Positions 44,600 through 57,615 of a DNA stretch of 64,000 nucleotides are shown in pieces (positions within the stretch are counted from its first letter, which is position 1; the number at the start of each line of letters is the position of its first letter). The position numbers and the translations under genes are program-made. The notes below the pieces were generated by a model that was given only the letters and a program-made list of their open reading frames with translations, had not been told where the DNA came from and did no database searches. Source of the DNA: Diogma glabrata (Eukaryota > Arthropoda > Insecta > Diptera > Cylindrotomidae); the NCBI GenBank assembly GCA_963693315.1, contig OY856187.1, forward strand, positions 381,227,460 through 381,291,459, written 5' to 3'.

Positions 44600-46850
44600 T
44601 TGCATTGCTATTGCCAGTAGTATGTGATATGTATGTGATATCGGATGTGAAAAATTGGACGCAACAGTGCAAAACTTTGCTGAATATTACCAAAACAAAT
44701 TGTAATTATCACTTAAATAACAAAGCTATAAAAATGTCAAACCACCACACTACGTACATTTTTCGCCACTCTATTATTTATTATGTTAGTAGATACTTAA
44801 ATTTATTTCATTATTTATCATTCAATTTCTATTTAAATTTTTTTTTATTCTTCTTTACTATAAAATTAATTGTGTAAGAAATTAATGTTTTCTTTAATGT
44901 TATAACTTATAAGTCAATTAAATTTAGAAAATTTATTAATTTTATTTAGTTTTGTGTGATTGTTTTTATTTTGTGTAGAAAAGAAAAGGATCTAGCCATA
45001 AAAAATGAAATTATATGCAACAAAAGAATCAGACTATCAGATATTCAAGCTCTACATGTTTAAGAGACCACTTGGTTTAATTTCGACTCAACCCCATTTT
45101 ATTAAAGATTGCTAAATACAGGAAAATTAATTATGATTTTGTTACCTTGAACTACCTGTTGTTACCTTGAAGTATGCAAATTTGGTCAATCGGAAAAACC
45201 GCGATAAGGTGAGGTAATTAATGCAAACGCAATAATCAATTTTGATCTTGAAAAACTTTAATATTTATATTTACATAAAACTACCGAAAAATAATCAAAC
45301 TTAGTAGAGTTTTATACTTGCAACTATTGAAAGTTTTGTTAAGTGAAAGTATATACGATAACATTTCTTTAACCATAATGATTAATGTTCATACAATAGG
45401 AAATGACTATTTGATACAACTATATCAAAACCATTTTAAGTATTTTTAATACATATAATCCCTAAAACCAAAGCTTTTCAATTGTCGGAATAAATTATTG
45501 GTTAATATATTTATACACACTATCATCATAATTTGATGCAGCATTTAGCTCATTACCTAATTGTATTATCATCAATATTATATAAATTTTGTATTATATT
45601 CATTAATATTTTAACAATTTGTTTTTATTATACAATTTATAATATTTTTTAATTGAGACAGTTATATACTTTCTTCGTATTTAAGTTACTTAATCTACTT
45701 ATTGGAATTACCTATAGATATGCATATACCATTTTGAAAGGTTTTTCAATTCAGAATTTTAATTTATGATTATTTGTTTTAGAAAACCTACTCCTAATCT
45801 TTTAATATTGACATCTTTTGTATTTTAGTTGTAATTATGTTTCTATAGTTTTGTAACGATAAGTGTATTATGTTGAGATTTGCTGGTATGATTTTATGTA
45901 TTATATGATATTAAAGTGTGTTAATGATTTTGTCAGTTGCGTAGATTGTTAGTTTGATATCAATTTTTGTATTGTCAATTTTTATTATTGTTCCGTATTA
46001 TTATTATCAAATTGACAGATTTATTGAATAGTTTGTAAGTTTTTGTATATTTTAGTTTAATACTTACATAAGTAGTTTTAAATTATATTTGAACTGTCTA
46101 ATTTATTTACTTCTGCTATCCTACTGTCTAATGTGCCGTAAATATGCCTTAGCTCATATTTTTGTATTACATATTGTTCTCGATTGAGACTTGAGTAAAA
46201 TTTTTATGATATTTTCATTTAGTTGGCAGTCTATATGAATATATGTGTGTGTGTATAGTTGTTTGTGGACCAAAACTTTACTAAAGGTTTCTCAACAACG
46301 AATATTCCGATTTAAATGAAAATTACCACAATAGGTAATTTAGGAGTCACCTAAAAACTGAATAACATTTTTTTCAAATATTATGAGAATGAAAAATGCT
46401 ATGGCCGTTTTGTTTGAAAATATGTTTATAGCTTTATTGTTTAATTTTCATGTAATTTTGGTACAAAACTAAACAATTTCGCTCAATACGAGCAAAATAT
46501 CAAGACTTCTCAATTTTTAACAGAATTGGACCGGACCGACTGTGAAAGAAGGTTTCCTATGCCATGAATTGGACTGATAATATTTGTATTTAGAAAATTT
46601 AAATTAAACGTCAGAAAATTGTTTTAAATGAGTTTTTATTGAATTTCTTTTCGATGGATATGATTTTCGATTTAAAACTTATTTGCAAATATAAAAATAT
46701 TAGCTAAGGCCAATTTGTCTCCAAAGCGGTCTCTGAAAAAATTTAACAAACTCATTTAAATAACAGTGAAGATTTTTTTGTTAATTCAAAAGTTACAATA
46801 AAGCTCCGCCCACTTATCGAAAAATGTTATAGAAAATGTTCTTTTAATTT
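44600..46850. other. AT-rich gap, nothing recognised
   Basis: I see no coding region, RNA gene or transposon domain. A short TG run (about 46243-46253) and a near-repeat of TGTTACCTTGAA around 45150-45170 are the only local features. Frames on both strands are short and low in complexity. Confidence 0.55.
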
Positions 46851-46851
46851 G

Positions 46852-47296
46852 AACTAGGAGGGCCCGTCGTGCTTCGCTACGCTTATAAATAAAGTTTTTG
46901 CGTAGACATTTTGTTGACGTAGAAGCAATGATTTCAAAAAGTGGTAATGAGAAATACTGGCATATAATTTTTAATTTATCTTTTTAAATATATGAATGAA
47001 AAATAATCAGAACTCTAGCTGATCAGTTCAGATATATGAAAAATTAGCGATCAAATATGTTTTCAAGTAAGCTTATTTGATCTCTAATTTATTTGATCGC
47101 TAATTTTTCATATATCCGAACTGATCAGCTAGAGTTCTGATTATTTTTTCATTCATATATTTAAAAAGAAAAATTAAAAATTATATGCTAGTATTTCTCA
47201 TTACCACTTTTTGAAATCATTGCTTCTACGTCAACAAAATGTCTACGCAAAAACTTTATTTATAAGCGTAGCGAAGCACGCCGGGCCCTCCTAGTT
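46852..47296. mobile_element. 445-bp palindromic MITE, copy 1
   Basis: The left end AACTAGGAGGGCCC is mirrored by GGGCCCTCCTAGTT on the right. The arms, about 200 bp each, contain GTGCTTCGCTACGCTTATAA, TGCGTAGACATTTTGTTGAC and CTAGCTGATCAG. A second, about 90% similar copy lies at 58583-59026. No coding region. Candidate termini are TAGGAGGG with a TA duplication. Confidence 0.93.
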
Positions 47297-48440
47297 ATTA
47301 TTAATCAACAATCAATCTAAAAAAGATGTCATTGATCGTCATTGAAAAATATTCCACCAAAAAAAGAACATCTTCTTCAATATTACATCTTATTCTCAAT
47401 CAGTAAAGATTAAAAATAAAAAGACATCTTCACAATTCGCCTAGTTCCCGATAAAAATATAAAAAATAATATAAATCTTTTTTTCGTTATTTAATTTTTT
47501 TTGTACATCTAAATCGCTTACATAAATTTTTTCAAACAAACTTCAAACTTCAATCAAAATGGATTGGAAAATCATTCAATCTTTATTTATACCTTCCACT
47601 TTTTGAACGTAATGACCAATTTTTCATTATAAACAAAAACAAATTCCCAGAATCAACAGACAAACAAAAAAAGTAAATACCAAAAAAAAAAACATCTATC
47701 CAGTCCCAAAGAAATGCATAAACTAAAATATAAAAAAAGAAAATAAAGTTTTAAGTTTTAAATTTCATTTCGTTTCGTTTGTTGTTGCGTGTTTTTTTTA
47801 CATACGAATATAAGGTGTTCTTAAAGTAATTCAATATGATTAAAATTTGTGTTGTATGGACAATATAAGGAAATATTTTATTCAAACATATTAGGCTTTT
47901 AAATTTATATGTAACATTTTTTATTTCTTTTATTTGTTTTGAGAAATAAGAATATAAATTGTAATGAAGTGCTTTCTCATCAAAGGATGAGAATGGCGTA
48001 GCAGGATGCGTACCTAGATTTTTTTAACGCCGTAACGACTAAGGCTCAGTCATCGTGGATTTGGGATGTTATAAACCTGCTTCTGCAGCACAAATGCAGA
48101 AATGTACGCAATTTACGTGAATGTTCGGAAATGGGAAAATAATGCAAACGAGAAAATGAGACTTTGGCGACCCCTTTTTACGAATGAACCGCGGTCAGCA
48201 CGTTCAACCTCCACATTCACTCACATACACTCACACACACACTCATTCACACCCCTAAATCATAAGAATAAAAAAAGAAAATTAATTCAGTTTCACTCAC
48301 CCCTTAGTTATATCCTCCTGGCCTCTAAGTACCAAGTGTCTCAGCCCTTCATCGGCACAGTTGTATACAAATAAGTTGAATTAAGTTGAAAAGGTGATGT
48401 CAATATCGCATACAATTGCGTTGATTACGAGGAAAATATG
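47297..48440. other. AT-rich gap with a simple CACA/ACTC tract
   Basis: A short simple repeat (CACTCACATACACTCACACA) lies near 48218-48252. A segment around 47690-47750 (AAATGCATAAACTAAAATAT) loosely resembles 59365-59395, so the MITE copies may share more distant flanks. No gene is supported; the 90-codon frame at 48102 is low-complexity. Confidence 0.5.
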
Positions 48441-49107
48441 GTATCAAAATTTGTATTTATAAACGTTGAATAAAGTGCAAATATAGTTGATTACGTTGAC
48501 AATACAATGTAACAATTGGTATAAATAAACGTTGAATAAATTTGTAAATATAGTTGAATACGTTGAAAATACCATGTAACAATTTGTATAAATAAACGAG
48601 GAATAAATTTGTAAATATAGTTGAATACGTTGAAAATGCAATGCAACAGTTTGTATAAATAAACGTTGAATGAATTTGTAAATATAGTTGAATACGTTGA
48701 AAATGCAATGCAACAATTTGTATAAATAAACGATGAATAAATTTGTAAATATAGTTGCATACGAAAAAAAATACAATGTAACGTTGAGTAAATTGGTAAA
48801 TCTAGTTGAATGCGTTGAAAATGCAATGCAACAATTTGTATAAATAAACGTTAAATAAATTTGTAATTACAGTTGAATACGTTAAAAAAAATACAATGTA
48901 ACGTTGAGTAAATTTGTAAATACGGTTGAATATGTGGAAAATACCATGCAAAAATGTGTATAAATAAACGTTGAATAAATTTGTAAATACAGTTGAATAT
49001 GTGGAAAATATGGTATCAAAATTTGTATATATAAACGTTGAATAAATTGCAAATATAGTTGAATATGTGGAAAATATCATGTGATAATTTGTAGATAAAT
49101 AAAATTC
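48440..49107 (+). repeat. Minisatellite array, ~67-bp unit, about ten copies
   Basis: The unit carries AATAAATTTGTAAATATAGT, TGAATACGTTGAAAATGCAA and TGCAACAATTTGTATAAATA. Copies follow each other from about 48470 to 49100, some shortened by internal deletions (for example near 48780 and 48900). The minus-strand frames across it are artefacts of the repeat. Confidence 0.92.
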
Positions 49108-49690
49108 GTTGCAAACGGTGCCAATGATGATGCAAATATTGTACAAAAATTCGTGGTAAAAGATGAAAACGCTGATATAAATATTGTACAGAAATAGGTT
49201 GTAAAAGTCGAAACTGATGACGTAACTATTGTACCAAAAATTCGTTGTAAATGTTGACAGTAATGATGTAAATATTGTGCGGAAAGGTGTTGTATCCGTT
49301 GAAATTGATGATATAAATATTGTACCGAAATATGTTGTAAAGGTTGAAAATGATGATACTAATATTGTACAAAAATGCGTTGTAATAGTTGACACTGATA
49401 ATATAAATAGTGTACCAAAAATACGTTGTAAAAGCTGACAATAATGTCATAAATATTGTACCAAAAATATGTTGTAAAAGATGACACGAATGATATGAAT
49501 ATTGCTTAAAACTTCGTTATAAAAGTTGAAACTGATGATGAAAATATTGTATCAAACAATTCGTTGTAAAAGTTTGAAAATGATGATACCAATACTGTAT
49601 AAAACTTCGTTGTAATAGTTGAAAATGATGATGTAAGTATTATATGAAAATGCGGGGTAAAAGTTGATACAAATTCGTTGTACACAAGTG
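49108..49690 (+). repeat. Minisatellite array, ~45-bp unit, about twelve copies with coding periodicity
   Basis: Successive units read GTTGTAAAAGTTGAAACTGA then TGATGTAAATATTGTACCAA with substitutions. In one plus frame the units translate to 15-residue repeats of the form VVxVExDDxNIVxK. Between 49229 and 49438 four or five consecutive units are open, with conservative changes (V/I, D/N, E/D). Stops and 1-bp slips break the frame elsewhere. It may derive from a short-repeat protein gene. Confidence 0.85.
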
Positions 49691-51240
49691 ATGTAATTAT
49701 GGTATGATTCCGTTGTAATTGTAGTGCCGTATTAACTCAAACAACTACAGATAAAATTGTAGAACCAAGTTGTAAATTATAATGTGAAAAGGTTGCAATT
49801 AACAAATCTTCTTGACGGATGAAACATTCAAAGCCGGAAAATGAGTTTACTGTGATTCGCAGGACGATAATCGTTGATAAAGGAAAGAAACACGTTCAGT
49901 CTCCCTTGGTTGGTGAAATTAACAGATCCTGTTGACGGGTGAACTAATCACAGCTATAAGCGTGGAGGACAGCTATCGTCGAAGCACCCCCAACCATAAC
50001 CGTCGTTAGTTGTAGACGTCTTCCTTACTAACACAAGAAAGATTATACTCCGTAGATGAAGTTCACCGGAGACAGGAGCCCACCGCGATGCAACTTCAAG
50101 GGCACTGGTATCGTTAGGCTATTAAATCACTCGGCTCACACACCTCACTCATACAGTGAAAGATGATTGGTTTCTTGGTTATTTTGATTTTATAATATTA
50201 TCTTAATTAGATTAATACATTGTATGCCTAAGTTATATACTTATGTAGTAAACTCTTTCCGTTAACCATTAGGGTTTATTAATTGCATATATTACTATAT
50301 ATATTATTTGTAAAAATTAATTGATTTAAGACCCGGATTGGTTAGGTTATATATCTAAATTTATAACATTGATTGCAAGCAGTGACATATAAGAATACAA
50401 CTCTCTTCCCGCCCTCAAGAATATGACATTCCTTTGAGAGGCTTTAATAAATTGTTGTAACCTGAACTCAAACAAATCGGTTATTACACCAACAAATGTA
50501 ATTTTCCGGTTTATCTTTATATGAATGAACTAACAATGTTGAACTCTGTAATTTATGTCACTTTAACCTAATTCTGGTATATTACATCAAACCAACACAA
50601 AATTGGCTTTTCCATTATCACAATATCAAACAATAACTTTGCAAATTTAGGTCCAAATTAACTTAATTCGAGTTTTAATAAAATGTAAATGGACATATAT
50701 ATAGGTTATATCACGTTCCGGTTCGTTTGATTCTATATTGTTTATAAATTTAATTACTAATTTAACACTCAATAACTTAGATATGATTAGAATAAATAAA
50801 TTTGTAACTAACACACACACATAGAGTTTTTCTATAATTGAATTGGATTAAACTAGTAAATTTGCACTAAATATTGGTATATTGACTAGAAATAATAAAA
50901 AAATCATGCGATTGCGTCACACATTTGGTAAGTGGCTATCCTTTCATTGAATAAATTTGCACGGGATGCTCTATATACATAAAAAAAACCAATCCAAATT
51001 TTACAGCCGGACCAAACATATAACCACTTGGGTTTGCATTCGTTTTGGTTTTCACTAGCTCTAATTGGCTTTTCAAATTAGATTTTGCACGAGGTAACAA
51101 AAATCCAAAATTGACAGTCACCAATGTTAAAATCCAAAAACTATCTCCGAGACGTCAGACATGCAAAATGCGAAAGTAATAGACTGCGAGAGTACTGTGT
51201 GAATCGCAAAAATTACTAAGAGACAAAAAATTGTATAGTC
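49690..51240. other. Gap with a short direct repeat
   Basis: AATTAACAAATCTTCTTGAC (49797) and AATTAACAGATCCTGTTGAC (49918) form a 30-bp direct repeat 121 bp apart, both continuing GG(A/G)TGAA. The base composition of 49800-50120 is less AT-rich than its surroundings. No gene is recognised. Confidence 0.5.
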
Positions 51241-51783
51241 GTTCCTTGTATGGAGTACTGCTGTCAAGTTTGGGGTGCTGCCTCTGTTTCCATCTTGGCC
51301 CTCTTGGACTCTGTTCAAAAGCGAGCTATACGAATTGTAGGTGATCGAACTTTGACATCAAAACTTGATTCCCTACAACATCGTCGCACTGTTGCTGACC
51401 TCGTTGTTTTTTTCAAATATCGTCATCAGCAGTGCTCAGATGAAATCAGCGGCATCATGCCTCAAACTTATTCTTACCCCCGTTCCACTCGGCAATCGGC
51501 TGCCGCAACCAGTGAAACGGTAAAGATCCCGCGCTGTCATACTGGCAGATCGCAGAGAGACTTCTTTGTCCGAACTGCGTACAAATGGAATAGTTTGCCG
51601 GAACACTTAGTCTCAGGTGGTTACAACCCACAGATGTTTAAAAAAAGCGTTAATCTACACCTCAGAACGCCAGTTGTTGTGGGACCCAGGTCTAGACCTA
51701 GGTCTTAAAAGGTATTTATGTGTTGTTGTGACACATATTCTAAACCCTATTACACAACACATTTTATTAAAAAAAAAAAAATA
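51241..51783 (+). pseudogene. 5'-truncated CR1/Jockey-like non-LTR tail, copy C (best preserved 3' end)
   Basis: An uninterrupted frame (51250-51708) encodes the ORF2 C-terminus: MEYCCQVWGAASVSI, QKRAIRIVGDRTL, LQHRRTVADLVVFFKYRHQQ, the segment SGIMPQTYSYPRST missing from the 7.9-kb copy, and FFVRTAYKWNSLPEHL. The 3' UTR AAAAGGTATTTATGTGTTG and an A-rich tail follow. It is the least damaged 3' end of this family in the window, though it is heavily 5'-truncated. Confidence 0.87.
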
Positions 51784-51789
51784 TAGCCA

Positions 51790-52600
51790 AAATTTTAAAA
51801 TCGAAAGATTCGAATAACGGTTTCTGACGCAAGGAAATTAATTTACATAATGTAAATAAATGTTAGGACCTTTTTTTTTTTGTTAAAACAAAACTGTTTG
51901 TTACTTGGTAATACTCAACATTGCAAAAATAAATTTTGCGAAACAAATTATTTCTGACACACTAATAAGAATTATCAATGATTTAATATGAATTAAACGT
52001 AAGTTTAATCGATTTTAGAATGCCTATGCCTCGCGAAACAACAATCTACAACCGTAATACAGTGAAATTCGGATCCTTAACGGAAAGGCAATTTGATAAC
52101 AATACCCATACAGGAAACCGAATGCATAACGAATGGTAGGATATTAATTTTTCCATTGTGACGATTGGACAAATTTGCACAGCTGTTTTGAGGTTTGAAA
52201 ACTTCGCTGATTAAATACGGTTAGTGTTTAGACAATCCAAATTCCGGTAGCATGGTGAAATAAAGCGGCTTGAAACGTAGTATGAATCCATATTAGGGGA
52301 TTGTAAAATTAAATATTAATGTTTATATATAAAAAAAATTATGGGTTACGGAGACCATGAGAAAATAAGACTATCGATGGTGGATGGATGAGAAACTATT
52401 ACGAGCTACATATGTTGATAAAAATGATAACTAATGAATCAGAGATTATAATACACTACGTTCAGGCGTTGTCCCAGGCTATTCATTACAAAATATGCAA
52501 ATTGTAAACCACCCAGTAGAATATTTTTACTTGTATGTAAACTTATAATGTATGTATATATATAAATATAAAAAGTTTTTCGTTTTTCTGAGAAAAAAAA
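51790..52600. other. AT-rich gap, nothing recognised
   Basis: No coding region or structural repeat is supported between the non-LTR tail and the dispersed repeat at 52605. Confidence 0.55.
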
Positions 52601-52604
52601 GATA

Positions 52605-52845
52605 TACTTGGGCAATTCCGTTTGATATTGTATGTAGGAGGCCGTTAAATTCAAAAATACATTTTAATTCGTCTATAACTTTTTTATTTATGATCCAAAA
52701 AATCCCAAAAATCTTTAAAATCTAAGTTACACTAATATCGGTTAGGAGTGAAAATTTGAAATGAATCCTAATTCGAATAAAAAAGCTTTAGGCTGTACAA
52801 AGTTTTTTTTTAGCGTATTAATATGTAAGATTCTACTATTTAGGT
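52605..52845 (+). repeat. Dispersed repeat, copy 1 (copy 2 at 59408-59650)
   Basis: Shared blocks include ATTCAAAAATACATT, AATTCGTCTATAACTTTTT, AAAAATCCCAAAAATCT, GTTACACTAATATC and CTTAGGCTGTACAAAGT with AGCGTATTAATAT. Both copies have the same orientation. No coding capacity is apparent. Confidence 0.88.
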
Positions 52846-52849
52846 AAAT

Positions 52850-54960
52850 TGTATTTCAATCTAAAGTAGGCTAAATATTTTGTGTATATAATATCTGATC
52901 TTTGTCATTTTTTAATTGTTATGTTTTTTTTCTCGAAAACATTGACTTTGATTATCCTGCTCTCCTGTATCAAAATATACACTGCAACTAATTCAATTTC
53001 CATAAAGCTTAGTAATCAAATTAAAATCATAATATCAAACCCTGTTTGCACTGATGTAACCATAAGATTATGGTAATAATACTATTTTTTTATAAAGTAT
53101 GTATAAACGCATTCTAGGTGTGTTTTTTAATGCTATTTACAACCAACTTGTAAAAAATTCTACAAACTATTTCTATTAATACGAATTGATACTAGTGTTA
53201 TCTTACATTAATAAGATAATTATTTGTTTTTGTGGTTGACAAAAAAGAAAAAAAAATAATTGTGAGAACAAATATTTAACTAATAATTTAATTTGAAACC
53301 ATGAATTTCGCAAAACCAATAATATGCTTAACTGCAACTTAGTTTCAATCTCACATACATAGTAGCAATACTCACATAACCGATAGTCGCTTAAAAGCTT
53401 CAATTTCAATTCAATTGATTTATTGGTAGGACAACCCCGCGTAATCCAGTCCCAGTTATTTGCAATATAGTAGTGAAATATCATTAACCACCAGAAGATA
53501 TGTTAAGGATGCTTGAGCATAGGCTCTATTCACTGAAGTCTCAATCTATGTTCTCTAATTTAAATAAGAACATTCAATACCAGGCTGACTGCAGCAAAAT
53601 TCCGTAACTGTTAAGTATTAAAAATTTATTCGTTTCTTTTCAATATGAAACTTATCACTTCACAGTTACAGAATTTGACTGTTTGTGCATTGAAATCGGA
53701 TTAAACCGATATTGAAATTTGTTAAATGTAATCACACAGTGGGGCAATTTTTGTGTATGAGGCAGCCGATCTGATCCAATACAAAAAATTTATTTGTGCT
53801 TAGGTTAGAGTATAGACAAATCTTTTCTTAAATCTTTTTCTGTCCACTACTCAAACCGGTGAGCAATCCAATTTATTTTCTACATTCCACAAATTGTGCC
53901 AAAAGCTAAGAATGTTAACATGATGCCAAATCCAAATGATGATTCTATTTTTAGGTGTAGAAAATATTCATATGTAGAACAAATTTTAGATAAACTTTCC
54001 AAATGTGGTCAACGACCTCTGAATGTTGCGCACATTTGTTTAATGTGATGGTCAGCATGAAAAACTACAATAATGCTTCATTTTACATTATTGAGGTTGA
54101 ACTATTCAAAATTGCTATTTGAGAGGGATATAAGTTTTGTTAATTTGAATCATATTCCACCAAAGAATTGTAAAATTTACTACAAAATACCCTGATGGTT
54201 TCGGCTCCGTTCGAAAATACTTTTTAAGTGGGCCGCGCTCTTCTATATATCTTTATGAATTCCTCCGAAATTGCTTGTCAGATGAAAAAAATTGGTTGCA
54301 CAATTCACATTCAATACAAATCATGTTTCATAACGGATTGCAATAAATTTAAAAAATGTATGATGGCCCCGCCTGATCGCATCCAAGTATAGTTTCTAAG
54401 AACTACAATAAGTTTTGTATGTTCACACACAATTCACACAGTAATGGTCGATTCGATTAATATTCCACATCTAACAGCTTTTACCAAACTTTATAAACAT
54501 TACTGCCCCAAAAGTGTCGAATCGATTCAAAATTCCATCCATCTAATATTTCTTTTTGAAGCGAAAAAATTTGGAACTATGTCGTTATATATTAAAAACC
54601 GAACGCAAAATTTAGCACACGTCACTGATTTATGTTTCCCCTTACTCAAATATTTTGACAATAAAAAATTTCCGGCTCGTTTCATAGTCCAAATGGTATT
54701 TTCCAGGCAACTAACTACAACCAGCTTCAATATCACAATTACGTATAAATAGAATAATTAGTATAAGGATACATGCTTGTGTTGTTGTGTGCAAGAATTG
54801 TGGAATCTTTTGGATAAAAATCGGTATTGATAATTCGACATCGATCTTGAAAAATGTCACGTTATACCGTTGATACCTGATACCGTTCTAAAAAACAATT
54901 TTATAAAAATAAAGTGAGACTACATCAATCGTATAAATGCTTAGTACTTCAATTGACAGC
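52850..54960. other. AT-rich gap, nothing recognised
   Basis: Frames such as 54444-54752 (102 codons) exist on both strands of the same interval without family resemblance or splice context. I treat them as chance. Confidence 0.5.
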
Positions 54961-55334
54961 TTATTCCCAACTAGCATTCTAACTTCTTTTTAAACACTAA
55001 ACAATCTCACCGAAAATAGTTTTCTTATCTTCATTGTTTTTTTTTAAACTTCTAGGTGGTTTCGAAAAAGGCAGGCTGCCTTTAACGGAGCTATGATTTA
55101 TGTAACACTTCGGCAATAACTTCGGTATGGTTTTTTGTTGGCAGTTATGAACTAAATAGAAACTGAATAGAATTTGTTGTAAAGTGCTTCTAATAGAAGT
55201 CTTATAGAAGCTATTAAAAAATGTGACAAAAATATAATAATATTTTTATATTTATACACTTTTTTAGATAGTTATTGTAATGGTATTATATTTAGTGTTT
55301 TAATTGACTATGGTGTATTATTAGATATTTCTAA

Positions 55335-56345
55335 AGCCTTTTAGCGTTTTTGGCATAGGTCGTTGTTTGTTAAACTAACGGCACTGAGCATTCCTAGCTC
55401 CCTAGTCTCCTGGATTAAGAGCTTTCTGAAGAACCGCATAATTCAGGTAGTGGTCGATGGCGCAACCTCTAACCATATTCTTGACGATGGTGTTCCTCAA
55501 GGACCCATTTTTTCCTCACTCTATTCTTAATTATCCAGTCCACTCGTACGCGGATGATAAAACCTTATCCTCTGGATAAAATTTGCACCACCTTCATCCA
55601 GTGCACAACCTCCATCAGTGCATCCATCAATTCAAACACAGTCGCTTCAAAACGAGATTATATGATGTCTTCTATGTCACTGGACATCAGTATCATTCTT
55701 AAATGGGGGAAAGCTAACCAGGTCGAATTCAATACATCTAAATTTCAAGCTTGTTTTAACACATATAAACGCGACAGATTGGACTTTTCACCTTGCATTG
55801 ATGATTCTCCAATTATCAATTCTCCATCGGATCACATCCTCGGTCTAGAAGTAGATTCCAGGCTTTCTTGGGAAGACCATATTTACGCCACAGCTGAAAA
55901 CAGAGCTAAATGTTTAGGTTATCTAAGAAGAAGAAAATTCTACTTTACTCCTTCTAAATTGCAGATTATATATAAAGCTTTTATAAGACCCCATATGGAA
56001 TATAATTTCCATATATAGCAGGGGCAGCAAAAACCCATTTAGTCGCATTAGATAAAATTCAACACTGGACATGCAAGTTAATCGATGATGTTAATTTAAA
56101 AAACTCTTTGGATACCCTCGATCATAGACGCAATATCGTTTAGCAACAAACTTCCATGAGCACTGGTTTGAACCTTTCTTTGATTGATGTGAACAATCCG
56201 TCTCGTCTTTTTCCCCTCTTTATGGAATTCTCTAAAATCCTCACCCTTTACACATTTCCTTCCCTTTCCTCTACTATCCCCTTTTATTTCTTGTTTCTTC
56301 ACTTTTCACTCCTCTCCACGAAAATGTTGTGCCTGAATTAAATAT
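55335..56345 (+). pseudogene. CR1/Jockey-like non-LTR RT remnant, second family
   Basis: Broken frames give FVKLTALSIPSSLVSWIKSF, VVDGATSNHILDDGVPQG, HSYADDKTLSSG (catalytic YADD), ILKWGKANQVEFNTSKFQ, LGLEVDSRLSWEDHI, LQIIYKAFIRPHMEYNFHI and, after a stop, ALDKIQHWTCKLIDD with LDTLDHRRNIV. These are the RT palm, thumb and C-terminal motifs in order. The sequence differs from the family at 5.9, 3.1 and 51.2 kb, so it represents another lineage. The 5' half and endonuclease are absent. Confidence 0.83.
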
Positions 56346-56409
56346 TAAACTTTTTATTTTGCATATTTTCTAAACAAAGACAATATAAAAAAAGTTACGT
56401 TTTTGCTTA

Positions 56410-56482
56410 CGGTCGCATCAAGATTTGAACTCTGGTCCTTCGATTGTTTGTTCTGCATGCTATCCAATTGGTTAATTTAAAT
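56410..56482 (-). ncRNA. tRNA-like remnant (possible SINE head or tRNA pseudogene)
   Basis: The minus strand contains TAACCAATTGGATAGCATGC, resembling a pol III A box and D-arm, then CAGAACAAACAATC and GGACCAGAGTTCAAATCTTG, resembling an anticodon arm and B box/T-arm in correct spacing. Stem pairing is poor and the anticodon stem is incomplete, so it is not a functional tRNA. Confidence 0.4.
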
Positions 56483-57615
56483 GTTAAGAAGAAACTGTAT
56501 ATGTTTGATAGTAGCTATAATAACAATGGCTTCTATAAGACTTCCATAAGACTTCCATAATGATATTTATTTTGTAATTTAGATGAAGAAAGATAATATA
56601 ATTCAGGAGATTACTTTTTATTTAAAAAGGTATGTGGCATGTAACTACAATGGATTTTTTTACAATAAAATCATAATCTGATATCTACGTTGTTAAAAGA
56701 TTTTGTAACTTTTTAATAAACGTTCTGTATAAGAATATTGACAAATCTTAATTCTATTTGTTTTATTGATTCAAAGATTTTAGGTTTAGACACATTAAGG
56801 AGTTAAATTTTTCAATCAATAACTTTTAACGTACTTACAGTACTAAGGTGCTGATGAACGCTGTTATTTCTTACGAATGTGATATAAATATAAAATAATA
56901 ATACAAGCAATGAAATATCATATCATATATTTGCTGTAAGTTATTTTAATAGAGTGACTAAATTGTGAAACTCTGTACCCCCTTAGTTCTTTCTGACGAG
57001 CTTGGACTACAGAAAAGTGAAGAAAATTCGTATATCATTATTTATAAACTTAGCCTAACTAGATTTTAAATTTTCTATTCCACTCTATAGTTGACTTGAT
57101 TTTTTTGGCTATTTCATGACTCTTTAACGCTAATTTCAAGACTCTCAAAGAATATTTTATATTACACAAAATTTGTCTAAATTATACATTAAAAAACGAA
57201 AACCACCTGGTTTCTTCTCACAAAAACGAAATGGCCGTCGCAAATCGTAAGTTTAACATATTTTTCGCAAAAAAGTCTCGGCAAAATTTTTAAAGTCTAG
57301 ATATTGAACTATGATAGCTGTGCTTCTATTAGATCTTTAAACAGTTACAACTGAAACTACTCCAATCCTAATGACAGCTATAACTTCTACAACCTTGTTT
57401 CGGGATAGTTGAGAGTTGTTGAGATAAGCGCTTCGGCAAAGCTTTTAATATTAAATACAAAAATGTAGTTTAGAAGCTTTCACTAAATTGGCGGAGAGAA
57501 CTTCTCTATGGAAGTTCTATCGAAAATTTATAGAAGCAAAATTTAACTAACTTCCACATAAAAGCTTTAGCGAAGCTTTATTGAAGCATAGCTATAAATT
57601 GAGAAGCTAGTTGGG

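Larger units (their letters stand above)
54966..57615. mobile_element. Decayed inverted-repeat element with CCCAACTAGC ends
   Basis: CCCAACTAGCATTCT at 54966 is mirrored by AGAAGCTAGTTGGG ending at 57615. Further inside, AGAAGTCTTATAGAAGC (about 55192) is mirrored by GCTTCTATAAGACTTCC (about 56528), and motifs such as CTTCGGCAA and GAAGCTTT recur on the right. A CR1-like non-LTR remnant occupies 55335-56345. The ends are short and the interior is decayed. Confidence 0.55.

Noticed and set aside
48444..49395. Several overlapping minus-strand ORFs (83-197 codons)
   Set aside because: They are translations of the 67-bp and 45-bp minisatellites in multiple frames at once, with low-complexity Tyr/Phe/Ile composition.
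54444..54752. 102-codon ORF
   Set aside because: It overlaps an antisense ORF, has no splice or start context and matches no family I recognise.
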